A stretch of DNA of 62,983 bases, from NCBI RefSeq assembly GCF_004359215.1, contig NC_090615.1, forward strand, positions 5,951,323 through 6,014,305, given 5' to 3'. This DNA is from Bremia lactucae (taxonomy: Eukaryota > Oomycota > Peronosporomycetes > Peronosporales > Peronosporaceae). Shown in pieces: positions 11,900 through 22,353 of this stretch. Each line of letters begins with the position of its first letter. The stretch's first letter is position 1. The position numbers and the translations under genes are program-made. Below the pieces are notes generated by a model. The model was not told where the DNA came from and did no database searches. It saw only the letters and a program-made list of their open reading frames with translations.

Positions 11900-12500
11900 A
11901 CCTCTGCCACCTTCGACTACGGCATTGACATCAATCTTGCATCGGTCAAAAAGTGGGAGTTGTGCGATGGTTGTGCGCTTGGCAAACAAACGCAAAATTT
12001 TTCCATGCCAAAGTCGCCTTATTATACGAAGAAACTATTAGAAGTTATTCACAGTGATGTATGTAGACCCATGGAGTCAACGACTTTTAGCGGCAATAGG
12101 TACTACGTCACGTTTCCGGACGAGTACTCGCACTACGCCACGGTATTTTTGCTGCGCAACAAATCGGAATGGCAGACAAATTTGCTGAGTTTGTTGCGTT
12201 TGCCGAGACGCAGACTAGCAAAGTTGTTAAAGCCATTCGCTGCGAGAATGGTGGCGAGCATATATCGAGCAAAATGGACAAGTTTCGCAAACATCGTGGC
12301 ATCAAGCAAAAGTTCACGCCACCTTATACTCAGCAACTAGACGGAGTGGCTAAACGCATGAATCGGACGCTAGTGGTATGTGCACGATGCACGCTTGAGC
12401 ACGCCGAACTTAAAACGACGTATTGGGGTGAAGCAGTCATGACCTCTGTCTTCCGTGCGAGGTGTTGTCACGGACAGGTCGCCGTATCAACTTTATTTAC
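11900..12500 (+). pseudogene. Copia GAG-pre-integrase and integrase core remnant
   Basis: CDGCALGKQTQNFSMPKS (11963 onward) is the CxxC of the zinc-binding domain. LEVIHSDVCRPM gives the first catalytic Asp (12028-12066). A frameshift near 12170 leads into KAIRCENGGEHIS, the second part of the D,D-35-E region, followed by FTPPYTQQLDGVAKRMNRTL, in which the third catalytic residue lies in the position of the usual NGVAERMNRTL; here Glu has become Lys (VAKRMN). The enzyme is therefore dead both by frameshift and by loss of the catalytic Glu. Confidence 0.8.
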
Positions 12501-13230
12501 ATGATGCAGCCTGATGGCTTTACAGATCAGCCAATCCAGACTATATGTGCAAGTTTCAACGACACTGTACGGGTTGAAGCAGTCGCCCCGCATGTGGAAC
12601 AAGAAGATCGACGAGTTCATGCTGGGACTAGATTTCAAGAAGTGCAATTCTGATCACTGCGTATATACGAAGCGTTATGGTAAGACATTATCGTCATTGC
12701 ACTCTACGTTGACGATCTGATTTTGGCTAGTAGCACCAACAAGATGCTTGAAAATCTAAGCAGCTCTCAGCCACCGATTTCAGGTGACGGATATAGGTCA
12801 ACTAAAGCTCAATCCCGAGAAAGAGCTTTAGTTGACCTATATCCATCACCTGAAATCGGTGGCTGAGAGTGAACAAGACACCAATATTGGGGCATCAAAT
12901 GCGAACCACCAGACCAATTCGCTAAAGAAATTTTGCTTAATTTTAAGATGAAAAACTGCAAGTCCGTCAGGACGCCTCGAAATTCAGAACTTAAGCTGAC
13001 CAAGTCCATGCACGAAGGAGGATGCAAGCACAACGAGACAATGATCGGTGCTCGTATCGAAATGATGCTGGCTACCTAACGCACCTTATGGTAGACACAC
13101 GCCTGGATCTAGCTGCGGCGATCGGAGTTCTTAGCCAGTTCGCGGCAGCCCCATGCCTGACGCACTGGCAAGCGCTAAACAGGGTGTTTAATTACATCCA
13201 AGGTCATAAGAGCGCACTGCATTGAGTTTT
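12500..13230 (+). pseudogene. Copia reverse transcriptase remnant
   Basis: TTLYGLKQSPRMWNKKIDEF (12559-12618), preceded by YVQVS, is the canonical Copia RT segment and SDHCVYTK plus IVIALYVDDLILAS (12650-12730, across a frameshift) carries the YVDD active site. The RT is then interrupted by the 47-bp inverted duplication at 12764-12869. Its end is seen as MLATYRTLW/DTRLDLAAAIGVLSQFAA (about 13060-13150). The N-terminal half of RT is missing. Confidence 0.8.
12764..12869. repeat. Inverted repeat (47-bp arms, 12-bp loop) inside the Copia RT
   Basis: Arm 12764-12810 and arm 12823-12869 are reverse complements with one mismatch (C at 12788 region against T in the other arm); the loop is AATCCCGAGAAA. 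The left arm encodes the normal RT words FQVTDIGQLKL in one frame, so it is original and the right arm is an inverted copy that replaced the expected continuation of the gene. Confidence 0.9.
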
Positions 13231-13239
13231 AAGCTGCAA

Positions 13240-13565
13240 GCCAGGATGGACTGCAATGATTACCGGATGCGGACTGGTCCGGAGACCCCGCGTCACTAAG
13301 CTGCGCATTTATAATGAGCGGTGGGTGCATAAGCTGGAAGAGTAAGAAACAGCACATGGTGGCTCTATCATCTACTAAAGCAGAGTATCTGGCACTGTCA
13401 GAGGCCACGCAAGAAGCGGTATGGCTCAAGACATTTCTGTGCGAACTAGGTGAGATGTCTGCAAATACTGCAGTCAGGATTTTGAAGATAATTAAGGCTC
13501 GATTGCATTGGCGAAAATCAGGATTATTACAAGCGGACCAAACATATCAACACTTGGTATCACTT
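13240..13565 (+). pseudogene. Copia RNase H remnant
   Basis: DADWSGDPASLS then MSGGCISWKSKKQHMVALSS and TKAEYLALSEATQEAVWLK (13265-13430) form the standard Copia RNase H with its catalytic Asp and Glu. The C-terminal end, with HFVRE/HLIHEYIFTLDMLADI (13550-13645), is frameshifted. The 3' LTR follows at 13729. Confidence 0.8.
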
Positions 13566-13728
13566 CGGTAAGGGAAAAGGTTGAAGGCGGCCATCTGATC
13601 CATGAATATATATTTACTCTTGACATGCTTGCCGACATAACGACCAAGCCGATTCCCGCGTCACATTTTTGAATGCTTCGAAGCAAGCTGGGAATACAAG
13701 GCCCAAGAGCTGTCATGTCGAGTGGGAG

Positions 13729-14024
13729 TGTTGTCAAGGTTGATGTTAAGGGGACGTCTCGAACAGCAAAGGCGTCAGCGATGCCAGAACACCGATAGAT
13801 ACCTATTTGCAAGTATACCTTTAGTAACCGGTATACTCTCCGATGGCGGTGGTCCGATGGTGGTTGTGACGTCATTAGGATGACGTCAGGCGATGACTTC
13901 AGAGCTTTATGAAGGTTTAAAGAGATCTGATTGGATTTAAGGTAGCAAATAGTTTTGCGAACTAAGAACCTTGAATAAATATACTTCGCATATGCCAACT
14001 AGTGCTTACTTGATCTTTTCATTA
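13729..14024 (+). repeat. 3' LTR of the Copia element
   Basis: It starts TGTTGTCAAGGTTGATG, is preceded by the polypurine stretch GTCGAGTGGGAG, and is followed by the second copy of the target site CTTAA at 14025-14029. Confidence 0.8.
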
Positions 14025-14099
14025 CTTAAAAGTATGACGAAGTAGTGATGATGGTCAAGTGGTTTTATTTAGATAAAAGTAGCTACAGTTGGGCAAATA

Positions 14100-14160
14100 G
14101 TGTAACGGGGTGTCCCGTTACATAATTACTACTACCTTATAGAGTAATAATAAATATTGG
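14100..14160 (+). repeat. Family-2 LTR end fragment
   Basis: It reads TGTAACGGGGTGTCCCGTTA then CATAATTACTACTACC, like the start of the LTRs at 38974 and 47196. It breaks off at 14160 where the inverted-repeat element begins, so that element or a deletion cut it. Confidence 0.6.
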
Positions 14161-15222
14161 GTGCCGGTTTATGTACCTCAGGATTTTGGTAAACATACCT
14201 CACCCTAATAATCCTTACAAAAATAAGGACAAAGAAACTAATTTAACCTATTTACCATTTTGCAGGTGCCCATGCTGTCTTGTAGCGATGAATACAGATC
14301 TCAACAGGTGACACGGTTGGTACCTCCTACTGCTTGAAAAAACATGTGATGAGCAAATGCGAAACCTCAGCCAAAGAAATAACTATTAGCAGACGCACAA
14401 CCTTGAGCACCACATTTTTTATAGACAAATGTCATGAAAGAAAAATTAATGTTATGCATTAAAATTGACATTGAATTTAATGCATGACACGATTTTTTTC
14501 TGTCAAAATATCACCAGGTAATAGCATTGTTCGAATGCGATTGATGCCTAAAGTCGGTGTTAAAATATTGCTGCAGGGTTTATCTACATGGAGCAAAGCT
14601 TTGTAATGGTGTTTCAATGTCAATTTCAATACACGACATGAAATTTTCTTTTGACATTTGTCCAGCCAAAGCAATAACTATTAGCAGACGCACAACCTTT
14701 AGCACCAAAAATTTTTATAGACAAATGTCATAAAAGAAAAACTAATGTTATGCATTAAAATTGACATTGAATTTCAATGCATGACACGATTTTTTTCTGT
14801 CAAAATATCACCAGGTAATAGCATTTTTCGAATGCGATTGCTGCCTAAAGTCGGTGTTATAATATTGCTGCAGGGTTTATTAAAAGGGAGCAAAGCTTTG
14901 GAATACTGTTTCAATGTCAATTTCAATACACGACATGAAATTTTCTTTTGACATTTGTCCATAAAAAATAATGTGGTCAAAAAGGCTGTGCGTTTGCTGA
15001 TTCTTGTTGCTTTGGCTTAGGTTTCGCTCCTGCTCATCACGTGCTTTTTCAAGCAGTAGACATCCACCAAGCGTGTTACCTGCTCAGCGCTGTATCCATC
15101 GCTTCAAAACAGCATGGGCCCCTGCAAAATGGCAGAAAGATTAAATTAGATGTTTTATCATTATTTGTTCGGATTATTTTTGGAGAGGTATGCTTACCAA
15201 AACCTGAGGTACATATGCCGCT
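14161..15222. mobile_element. Long inverted-repeat (foldback-type) element
   Basis: The left arm (about 14161-14440) and right arm (about 14940-15222) are reverse complements with substitutions: the words TGTACCTCAGG, ATTTTGCAGG, CCCATGCTGT, CTACTGCTTGAAAAA and GCAGACGCACA occur in this order inwards on both. The centre has two head-to-tail copies (period about 295 bp, starting near 14371 and 14666), each bounded by its own inverted ends GACAAATGTCA. No transposase is present, so it would be non-autonomous. Both arms also contain an exon-intron-exon-like pattern (see finding). Confidence 0.7.
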
Positions 15223-15400
15223 TCGTTGCATCTGTGAAAGCTCTTTAGATTGATTGACGTCACTGTATTTGTTGTTGTCCTTACGCACTCCCGACCGTAC
15301 CCTCCTCGACCGTTCGTTGAATTTCTTGTCGCACTGTCCACATTTACCATATGTTCTGATGTGCTTGCGAAATCATTAAGCTTCCATGCTCGCCTCAAAT
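14960..15400 (-). pseudogene. Gene fragment with an intron-like segment, unrecognised
   Basis: On the minus strand a reading frame runs from about 15398 to the word AYVPQVL (15205), then GTAAGC... to ...TTTTGCAG (about 15203-15127) looks like an intron. The following part reads GPML, then (S)DGYSAEQVTRLVDVYCLKK with one in-frame TGA. The left arm at 14165-14330 carries the same structure with CSD in place of the stop. I recognise no family. It may be a host-gene piece captured by the inverted-repeat element. Confidence 0.35.
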
Positions 15401-15588
15401 ATCTATGCGAAGTCCATCCAAATGAGTAAACATCGCGCGTCTTGTCTCCGGCGTTGCCCCGTCATAGATGTACTGCAGCACAAACGGTCAAGGCAATTTG
15501 TTGCAACCGCTATCGCGATCAAGTATTATTAACGGTAACCCTATTTTTTATTGGTTGGCTCTCTAGCTTGGTCAGCCGCGTCGCTTGA

Positions 15589-15893
15589 TCAACGATTATT
15601 TTCTTCTCGTAAACACTCAAGTATCTTGTTCATTAACTGAACCACGGAATATGCCTCTCTCGCCCAGCTGGCCTTCATTTTGTCAAAATATTGTCTGGAT
15701 GGATGATCCAGGTACCGATTGAATGTTTCCAACTTGAACTTTCCCGGCCAGTCACCCCCACTGACGAGCTGTGCCAAAAATATCTTATCCAGAAATTGCC
15801 GACCCGATCCTCGATTCCCGATCCTAGCCCCGGATACAATTCCTTACCCGTGAAACGCTCAATCGGTAACTCTACGTCCTTTACGCTTGACAA
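15589..15893 (-). pseudogene. Gypsy Gag fragment
   Basis: Minus-strand frames give LPIERFTGKELYPGLGSG, then MAQLVSGGDWPGKFKLETFN and KMKASWAREAYSVVQLMNK. This is the Gag core of a large oomycete Gypsy group (pattern FxGKExYPGLGxGFxxW ... SGGDWPExFK). A frameshift near 15760 separates the two parts. The same family appears on the plus strand at 27121-27170 (ENFDGKEVYPGLGSGF). No LTR or pol of the same element adjoins it. Confidence 0.7.
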
Positions 15894-15899
15894 CTTGTA

Positions 15900-16199
15900 C
15901 CGTAGTCCTGCGCTGCCCGAAAATCGTGTTTAGCTGCCAATCCTAGCATCGGTAGAAAAATGTTCTGGAGGTCGATTTTGCAGCGGCAGTAACCTGAAGA
16001 GTGATGTGGGATTCACTGGCGCAATCCCTATCGCTTTTCAAACCGAATCCGCTCTCGTTGCGCTTTATATAGCCGCCAAGAACTGATTAAATTAGCTTCC
16101 TGCGCTTATCATGTGGAAGTTGGTCTCAGCGGTAGGACACTTGGTTTGACCGCTTCGTTCCCACGCTAGATCACAAATCAGACTTCCGATGAGTCGTTA
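15900..16199. other. No gene seen
   Basis: Sequence between the Gag fragment and a Copia LTR copy. A tRNA-like word near 16115-16170 was examined and rejected. Nothing else is supported. Confidence 0.4.
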
Positions 16200-16545
16200 C
16201 AATCTATTAAGTCGATCGCTCCCGTCTTCAAAAGATCTATTCTCACTGTTTCGAAGAGAGATTTCGTGCCTTCGCTAGCTCCTTCGCTGACCTGAGTGGT
16301 ATTCGGGTCGGTGGTATCGGAAGCAATCATAACCATTCAAGTCCAGGTCTACCGTAAAGCTAAATATAGAACTGAGGAATATATTAGACGATTTTAATTT
16401 GCCACACTACATCTGTCACATTGACATCTCCTGTGCACCTAGTCAAAGTCACCTTCCTCATGTACAATCGCCGTGCCCTAGCAGTCGCCGCGTTCCCAAG
16501 AGTCGCGCCGCGCGCCAAGGATTGGCGCCACTTCAGTACTACGCA
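16200..16545 (-). repeat. Copia LTR copy (partial)
   Basis: It shares TACCGTAAAGCTAAAT, TTGCCACACT and CCAAGAGTCGCGCCGCG with the Copia LTR at 9365-9577, in the same order and orientation. No coding part of that Copia adjoins it, so it is a solo or truncated LTR. Its left limit is uncertain. Confidence 0.55.
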
Positions 16546-16627
16546 TATCTTAAATTTTCGATACGAAACGGCATCCATCATCCCGCACATCCGACAGGAC
16601 ATCCTCGTCAAACACAGACATGCTATT

Positions 16628-17086
16628 TGTAACGGGGCACCTTTTACTATCACTGATAAGTACTATGAAGCCTTACACTGATTACAGTGTAGGTGAGGTG
16701 CCTCGGAACTTCACGTACACAAAGGTGGAGAGAAAGGTTTCTATAAAGCGAAGAAGACTTATCTTGTAGGGTCTAGACTAAGGCTTGGAACAGAATTTTA
16801 CAAAAACTGTATTAATATATTAAGCTTCTGCGTAACGATCTTCTATCAACTACTGACTTAATTATATTAATAGCGAACTATGTATGGCGCCCCCTTGCAC
16901 ACCGCACGATCATGTCGTATAACAATTGGCGGGGTTGATTTGAACTAAAATCAACCAAACAATAGATTAATGTCTTATTGCATCAATATTATCAAATTTG
17001 GTAATATTGGAACTATTTCGTCAAATAATTTTCAGATAATTATTTGTACTTCTTTGCCTTTTTTATGTCATTTCACATATTATTTA
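16628..17086 (-). repeat. Family-2 Gypsy LTR, one end lost
   Basis: It begins TGTAACGGGGCACCTTTTAC and shows the family-2 landmarks (ACTGATTACAGTGTAGGTGA, TATGGCGCCCCCTTGCACACC, CAATTGGCGGGGTTGATTT, ATTTGTACTTCTTTGCC). It stops near 17086, without the terminal CCCGTTACA, where the Copia zinc-knuckle sequence begins, so the junction results from a deletion or recombination. Confidence 0.7.
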
Positions 17087-17087
17087 G

Positions 17088-19620
17088 GGGGGGCGTTGGC
17101 CACATCAAGCGAGACTGCAAGAAAAACTCCGACTCGTCGCTCGCGGTGTTTGGACTTAGCGTAGGGAATGGCTACGAGGGCTCAAGTCGCACGTGTAAAT
17201 TGAAAAGTGGTGCGAGTTGACACCTCATCATGAATCCAAAGATACTGGTCGATGCGAACGTCTGTGGTAAATCGTGTTAAGTCGCCGACGGCCAGACGAC
17301 CTTGGCTACCAAAGTAGGTAGAGTCAATATGCTGGTGCGTGCGAATGGATTGCAACGACAAGTCACAGTGTGTAAAATGACGAAGTCCTGGCGCACACCT
17401 TGCTGTCATACTGCAATTGGAGAAAAAAGGAAGTTTAGTCATACGGTGAAGGTAAACAATACCTCAAGCAGGCGAAGGATGGAGCTAATGTGTTTGTGGT
17501 CGCGAAAGAAAAAATGTTCTGACATCAAAGTTGAAGGCAGCCTCCACAACGACCGTCAAGCACAGTGCGGTGTGGGGACGTAAAAACGTTAGCGATGCCA
17601 AAAATAATTATGCGCTACTGGATCTACACAAATTGTTGGGCCGCTTCTCGCTCGAAACCGTCGAAAAGATGGTCGACGATTTTTTGTCAGGGAACGAATT
17701 AATTAATCGCAGCCGTACAAATTGCCTCACCTGCGTGAAAGGAAAACAGGCAAAGAACCGTTCAGTCAAGAAGACACCGGAGAAATTTCCGCAACCGATC
17801 ACATCGGAAGCGTCATTTGCAGCGACTTCGAGGGCTCGATGACACCCACAGACAGGAATAAGAATCGCTCTATGGTGAACTTTATTGACCACGCTGTTGA
17901 GCTATTATGGCCAAAACAAGGATCATTCTGCAAGGATTTTCGAGCACTTCTTAGCATACTTCGAGAAAATGTACAACTGCAAGGTACTCATATTACTTAT
18001 TGACGGAGGCGGTGAGTAAAAGTGTGTTGACAAGTTCTGTATGTATACAGGAGTGCGGTGCCAAGTGAATGAAACGAAGAGTCAGGCGTCGAACGGGAAG
18101 GCCTCAAGAATGCATCGCACAGTGCTGAACAAGGCGAGGTGCACGATTTTTTAGAGTGGCCTTTGTAATTCTGGGGCGAAGCAGTTCAAATATGCTACAT
18201 GTGTTCTCAACCGCAGTCCGACTAGTGCAAACTTGAAGCGTAATTCGTCTTTGGAGGTGTTGACAGGAAATTACTTATTTATCAGACATTGTAGTGTTTG
18301 GAAGCGTCGTGCACAACCCAGGAAAAGAGCTTGAAAAACATCGGGCAGAGGTCAGAATAATTTTTAAAAAAAAGAGGTTACAAGGTTTATATCCTGCGTA
18401 AACGGGTGGTCGTGACGACGAAGCACGTCGAGAATATCGAGACGCTGAATGATATCGGGAATTGTCCATTTTAAAAATAGTTCGATAGTGTGGACCTGAC
18501 GCTTGAACATCAATGCTAGAGATGTATGGGAAATTAACAAAAGGAAGCCATTTTATGATAACCGTGACATCGCTTGCCGCTGCGAAGTGAGAAGGAAAGG
18601 AAGAAACGTGGCAGTCGAGGCAAACAATCAAGCGTTAAGTAGTGCCGCGTGGATTAAAATTTCGAAGACAACAAAATAATTCAAGCGAGAAAGCTACTAA
18701 TTAGACGAATTATTACGCGGCACATGGAAGCAAAGCAGGTACTCTAAGACTTACCGCGAAGCGTTGCAGTCACCATGCTCGGATAATTGGTAGCAAGCAA
18801 TGACTTCCGAGATCGAGTCGTTTGAGGTAAACGGCACGTGGGAAGTCGGGCTAGTACCTTCAGAAAGAAAGATGTTACACTAAGATGGGTATTTCAAGCC
18901 AAGCGCCACGCCGATGCCATGCTGGAGCGATACAAGGCTAGATTAGTGGCAATGAACAATCTTGTGATATAAATTATACCATGACGTTCAGTGCAGTGAT
19001 GAATGTGGCGACGGCGAAAATAGGGCTGGCGCTCGCAAGATTTTAGCGAGTCCCTGCGCGACGCGGCGATGTCCTTACGCATACGTAAATTTGAGAAGGA
19101 AGACAATCTGTGATTAAATATACACCTCCCCTTAGGTATGGCTATTGACGGGAATAGGTGCAAGGTAGCTCATCAAGGTTGCAGAGGACAAGTTGCGTTC
19201 TGAAGTAGTCTCTACGACTCTATGCGGCACTTCTGCACAAGACATTAGTGTAATTAAAGTTTGTGCGGTGTTATATTGACAGCTGCCTATATCATGCCAA
19301 GAAACTTTGTCACATATCCGAGACCCTTCACCTCTAGCACGTGCGTGTCTTCAAATAACTAGTGGACAAGGGTTGTATTCGTGCAAGACACCAAAAGACC
19401 GTCTACACATACAACCACTATTGTAGATGGGGATGGAGTACGACAAACAATGGGTACGCATTTGAGCAAGAACAGTGCATTCGAGAGCTACTTGTTACAA
19501 CCAGACTTGATATAGTAGAAAACCAGTACGGGCCCCGATTGGAGATGAACAAGACGGTGAAGGCGATGGCGGTCTCTTGCCTGGAGGAAGCGACGAACGA
19601 TATAACATCCGACCATTGCT
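17088..19620 (+). pseudogene. Second Copia element, pol region (decayed, no LTRs)
   Basis: Plus-strand pieces in Copia order: GHIKRDCKKNSDS (zinc knuckle, 17095), a protease remnant (SGASxHL, ADGQTT; 17205-17400), LLGRFSLETVEKMVDDF and NCLTCVKGKQAKNRS (pre-integrase, 17630-17770), ICSDFEGSMTPTDRNKNRSM (integrase, 17815-17875), SEIESFEVNGTWEV (RT start, 18800), MTFSAVMNVATAKIGLALAR (18980-19040), and GYAFEQEQCIRELL (19450-19495). At least six frameshifts and stops occur. The 5' part is cut by the LTR ending at 17086 and RNase H is missing. Confidence 0.75.
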
Positions 19621-20017
19621 AGTGACAATAACATTTTCCGAGGCTCAAGCAAAGTCTTGACACCTTTTTAATGACAAAGCCTGCGATTCTGAGCGACGAT
19701 CGCTTATAGCAGTAAGCGCTTTAGTGGAACTCGACACAAGGTGTTCTATCATCAGCCACTGGCTTTCGTGCCACTTTAAAATAGTTTAAGTATTATTAAA
19801 ATTCTTGGAGCTACGTCTAAAGCATGACAACAAATAGCTAATAAATGGTTTAATATACGTGTTATTTCGGAAAACAATACTCGTATAGATTGAGCTGCTA
19901 AAGAAATATCACAATTCAATATCAACATAATTGTCGTGCCAATTTTGCAAGAAATTAGTTTTGACGTGCTCCTTTATAAATTAATGCTTCATCAAATTTT
20001 GGACTTAATGCAGATTA

Positions 20018-21744
20018 ATGGTGTCGTTGTCGTCGAGTGGGCACCGGAAAAAACACAAGAAGACCATACGAGGCAGTAAACGCAAACCTGTAAACTTGCA
20101 ATCTAATTTTAATCGTAAGTGCTCTATATCAATCGCCCGCAGTACAACCTCTGTTGCAGCTTACGAAGCGCTTCACGACGCCATGTTCCCGTCCAATGAT
20201 GGTTACCATTCCTCAACTCACGCGGCGACTCGTGACTCTTCTGATAATTTATTAGGTCACACAGCAATTGGAGATTTTCATTTACACAGGTGCAACAAAA
20301 GTGTTTTTTTTTTGCCATGATGGAATGTAGGTCTATAACAATTGAATCACAGCTAATATTTTTCAACTTATTAGTGTATGCAGCGATGGCAAGCTCAAGC
20401 CGAGTGAAGTGGTCGCTAAGGCAGCGACCAATGGAGTTACATACATGTCTCTAACGGATCACGATACAATGTCTGGAGTGAACGAGGCAATCATCGCGGC
20501 GCAGAAACTCGGCGTGTTTGTAATTCCAGGCGTTGAAATTAGTGCCGAAGTCAAAGGCGGTGAAAATTTGCACATTTTGGGATACTTTTCCCCAGGATCC
20601 AATAGTATTGAGCTCGAAACCCAGTTGCAAAAAATTCGCGCTGGTCGGCATAAACGTGGCAAGGGAATGCTTAAAAAGTTGGCAAGTATTTCGTTTATTG
20701 TTTCTCCTTTGATGCAACTAACAAATGTGCATTATTGTATTGTAGGAGGCAATGGGTATCCAACTTAAGTGGGAGCGCGTGCTAGAAATTGCTGGAGAAG
20801 CTGCGCCTGGGCGACCGCATGTTGCTGAAGCTCTTGTCGAGGCAGGCCATGTCACTACATTTCGTCAGGCATTTGCGCGCTATTTGCATAACGACGGTCC
20901 TGCTTATGTTGAGGTATTGTGTGTTTTTAAACTTATTGCCATCTTATTGATCACCATTTACAATAAAAAGTAATGTATTGTAAAGGGTGAAGATTTTCCT
21001 CCGGAAGAAGCCATTAAGCTCATTGCTAGCGCCGGAGGGGTCTCGGTTCTTGCACACCCTTGGTGCTGTAAAGTACGTTGCTTTCGATCGTTTTTGACAA
21101 TTTTTTCTATATTAATGGCTATTGTATTGACCGTGTTAGGATCCAATGACATTGGTACCCAAGCTGGCCACGCTAGGCATTCAGGTACGCTTTAGTTTAT
21201 TGCATTAGTCCTGTAGTTGTACGGATGTAAGCGTCTCAATGCCATCTGTGAAGGGTATTGAAGTGTACCACGACAGGAATAAAATTGATATGTATGGGGC
21301 GTTAGCGAAGGAATCCGGACTGCTCATGGTACGCGCTTTTGCAATACAATCGAGTTGACTAGTACTAACCTTTGTCCTCTTTTGTTACTTTAGTTGGGAG
21401 GATCCGATTTTCATGGCATTGATCCTAACCGAGAATGTGCTCCAGGCGCGATTCCTTTTCCACGTTTGCACGTTGATCGTTTCTTAGCCCACGCACTTCT
21501 TGTGTGGGAACGACCTTTGATAGAGCGCTTGCGAATTATTGTGGATGCGATCAAGCGGAATATTTCGACGTCAGAGGAAGTGCTGATTTGGAAAGAGCAA
21601 GAGCCGGTCGTATCTCGAACGTTAGCAGAGCTTCAAATGGGCTTTGAGGTTGTAAAACCGAACGATATACTCGTCGGCAATAATTCTCTGACCAGCGTCG
21701 GGAATAGTCACTATCGCACGATTCGTATTAAAACGCTTAGCTAG
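20018..21744 (+). CDS. PHP-domain metal-dependent phosphoesterase (7 exons, 434 aa)
   Basis: Exons 20018-20289, 20375-20681, 20746-20913, 20986-21072, 21140-21184, 21254-21328 and 21394-21744 join without a stop to 434 codons. Metal-site motifs of the PHP family follow in order: GDFHLHS spanning the first junction (His88, His90), CSDGKL, SLTDHDT, GVEIS, HILGYF, VLAHPW and LGGSDFHG. The closest group is the bacterial TrpH/RnmA type, which removes phosphate or nucleotides from 3',5'-nucleoside bisphosphates or short RNA; the exact substrate is inferred. Intron 2 appears to use a GC donor (G|GCAAGT); intron 6 has the branch sequence TACTAAC. The N-terminal 80 residues are basic and Ser-rich. It is convergent with the Kelch-BTB gene. 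No damage is seen. Confidence 0.88.
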
Positions 21745-22353
21745 TGAAGCACCTTGTGCCGAAGCCGCTATAGAAACGTATATATCTGCACCGATAGCAT
21801 AGCTTCCAAGCAGCTTTTTCATGTCCGCATGCAAAATAATTATCAGCAAGAGACTACGAAAGGTGCAATCGCGCCCTCTCGTACCAGGTCGTTGTTTTCA
21901 TTCAATAACTATTATATGTAGCGGGTCAAACAATACCATTTTTTGGTGCAGACAAATTCCTCAATGACGTGCTGCACAATAAACTACTTTCGTTTAAACA
22001 AGGAAATTATTGCAATTTTAGATTGAAGTCTTCAATCACATAATCCACATAAAATATAATGTGAACAAAGATAATTGCCTACAAAAGGCTCTTGTGTAAA
22101 TCTTGTTTCTCTTCCTACGAAGGATTTGTTTCCAGAAAGTGAGGAATGACGTGCGAACAGGATCGAAGTGAAATCGCTTCGTCCGACATTTCTTGCTCAG
22201 CATCAATACAACTTCTCGGAATGCTTGCATACGGTAAGATTAGTGAGCATATGGACAATTTCGAGCTATATTTCAACAAAGAGCTGGTCTGATAAAATAA
22301 CCGAATCCCGCGACAAGGTCTTCAAATCCTTGTGGGCTTTCGATAAAGTGTTG
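21745..22353. other. Convergent intergenic spacer
   Basis: 610 bp between the stop codons of the PHP gene (+) and the Kelch-BTB gene (-). It must hold both 3' UTRs. The short ORFs in it are shadows. No repeat or RNA gene was recognised. Confidence 0.5.

Larger units (their letters stand above)
10283..14024 (+). mobile_element. Copia element with both LTRs and 5-bp target duplication, decayed
   Basis: LTRs at 10283-10577 and 13729-14024, each starting TGTTGT and ending TTTTCATTA, share the word CGTCTCGAACAG near the start and GCCAACTAGTGCT near the end. CTTAA flanks the element on both sides (10278-10282 and 14025-14029). A PBS-like GGTTATAAGCCC follows the left LTR; the purine run GTCGAGTGGGAG precedes the right one. 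Gag, protease, integrase, RT and RNase H follow in Copia order, all broken. The short spacing between integrase and RT shows an internal deletion near 12480-12510. Confidence 0.85.

Noticed and set aside
14371..14960. CRISPR-like direct repeats
   Set aside because: There are only two 295-bp copies with internal inverted ends, inside a eukaryotic transposon. No short repeat-spacer pattern exists.
16115..16170. tRNA-like stretch GGTCTCAGCGGTAGGACAC followed by a TTCGTTCC word
   Set aside because: The D-arm-like part is one base too long, the T-arm lacks GGTTCGANTCC, and no 7-bp acceptor stem can be formed.
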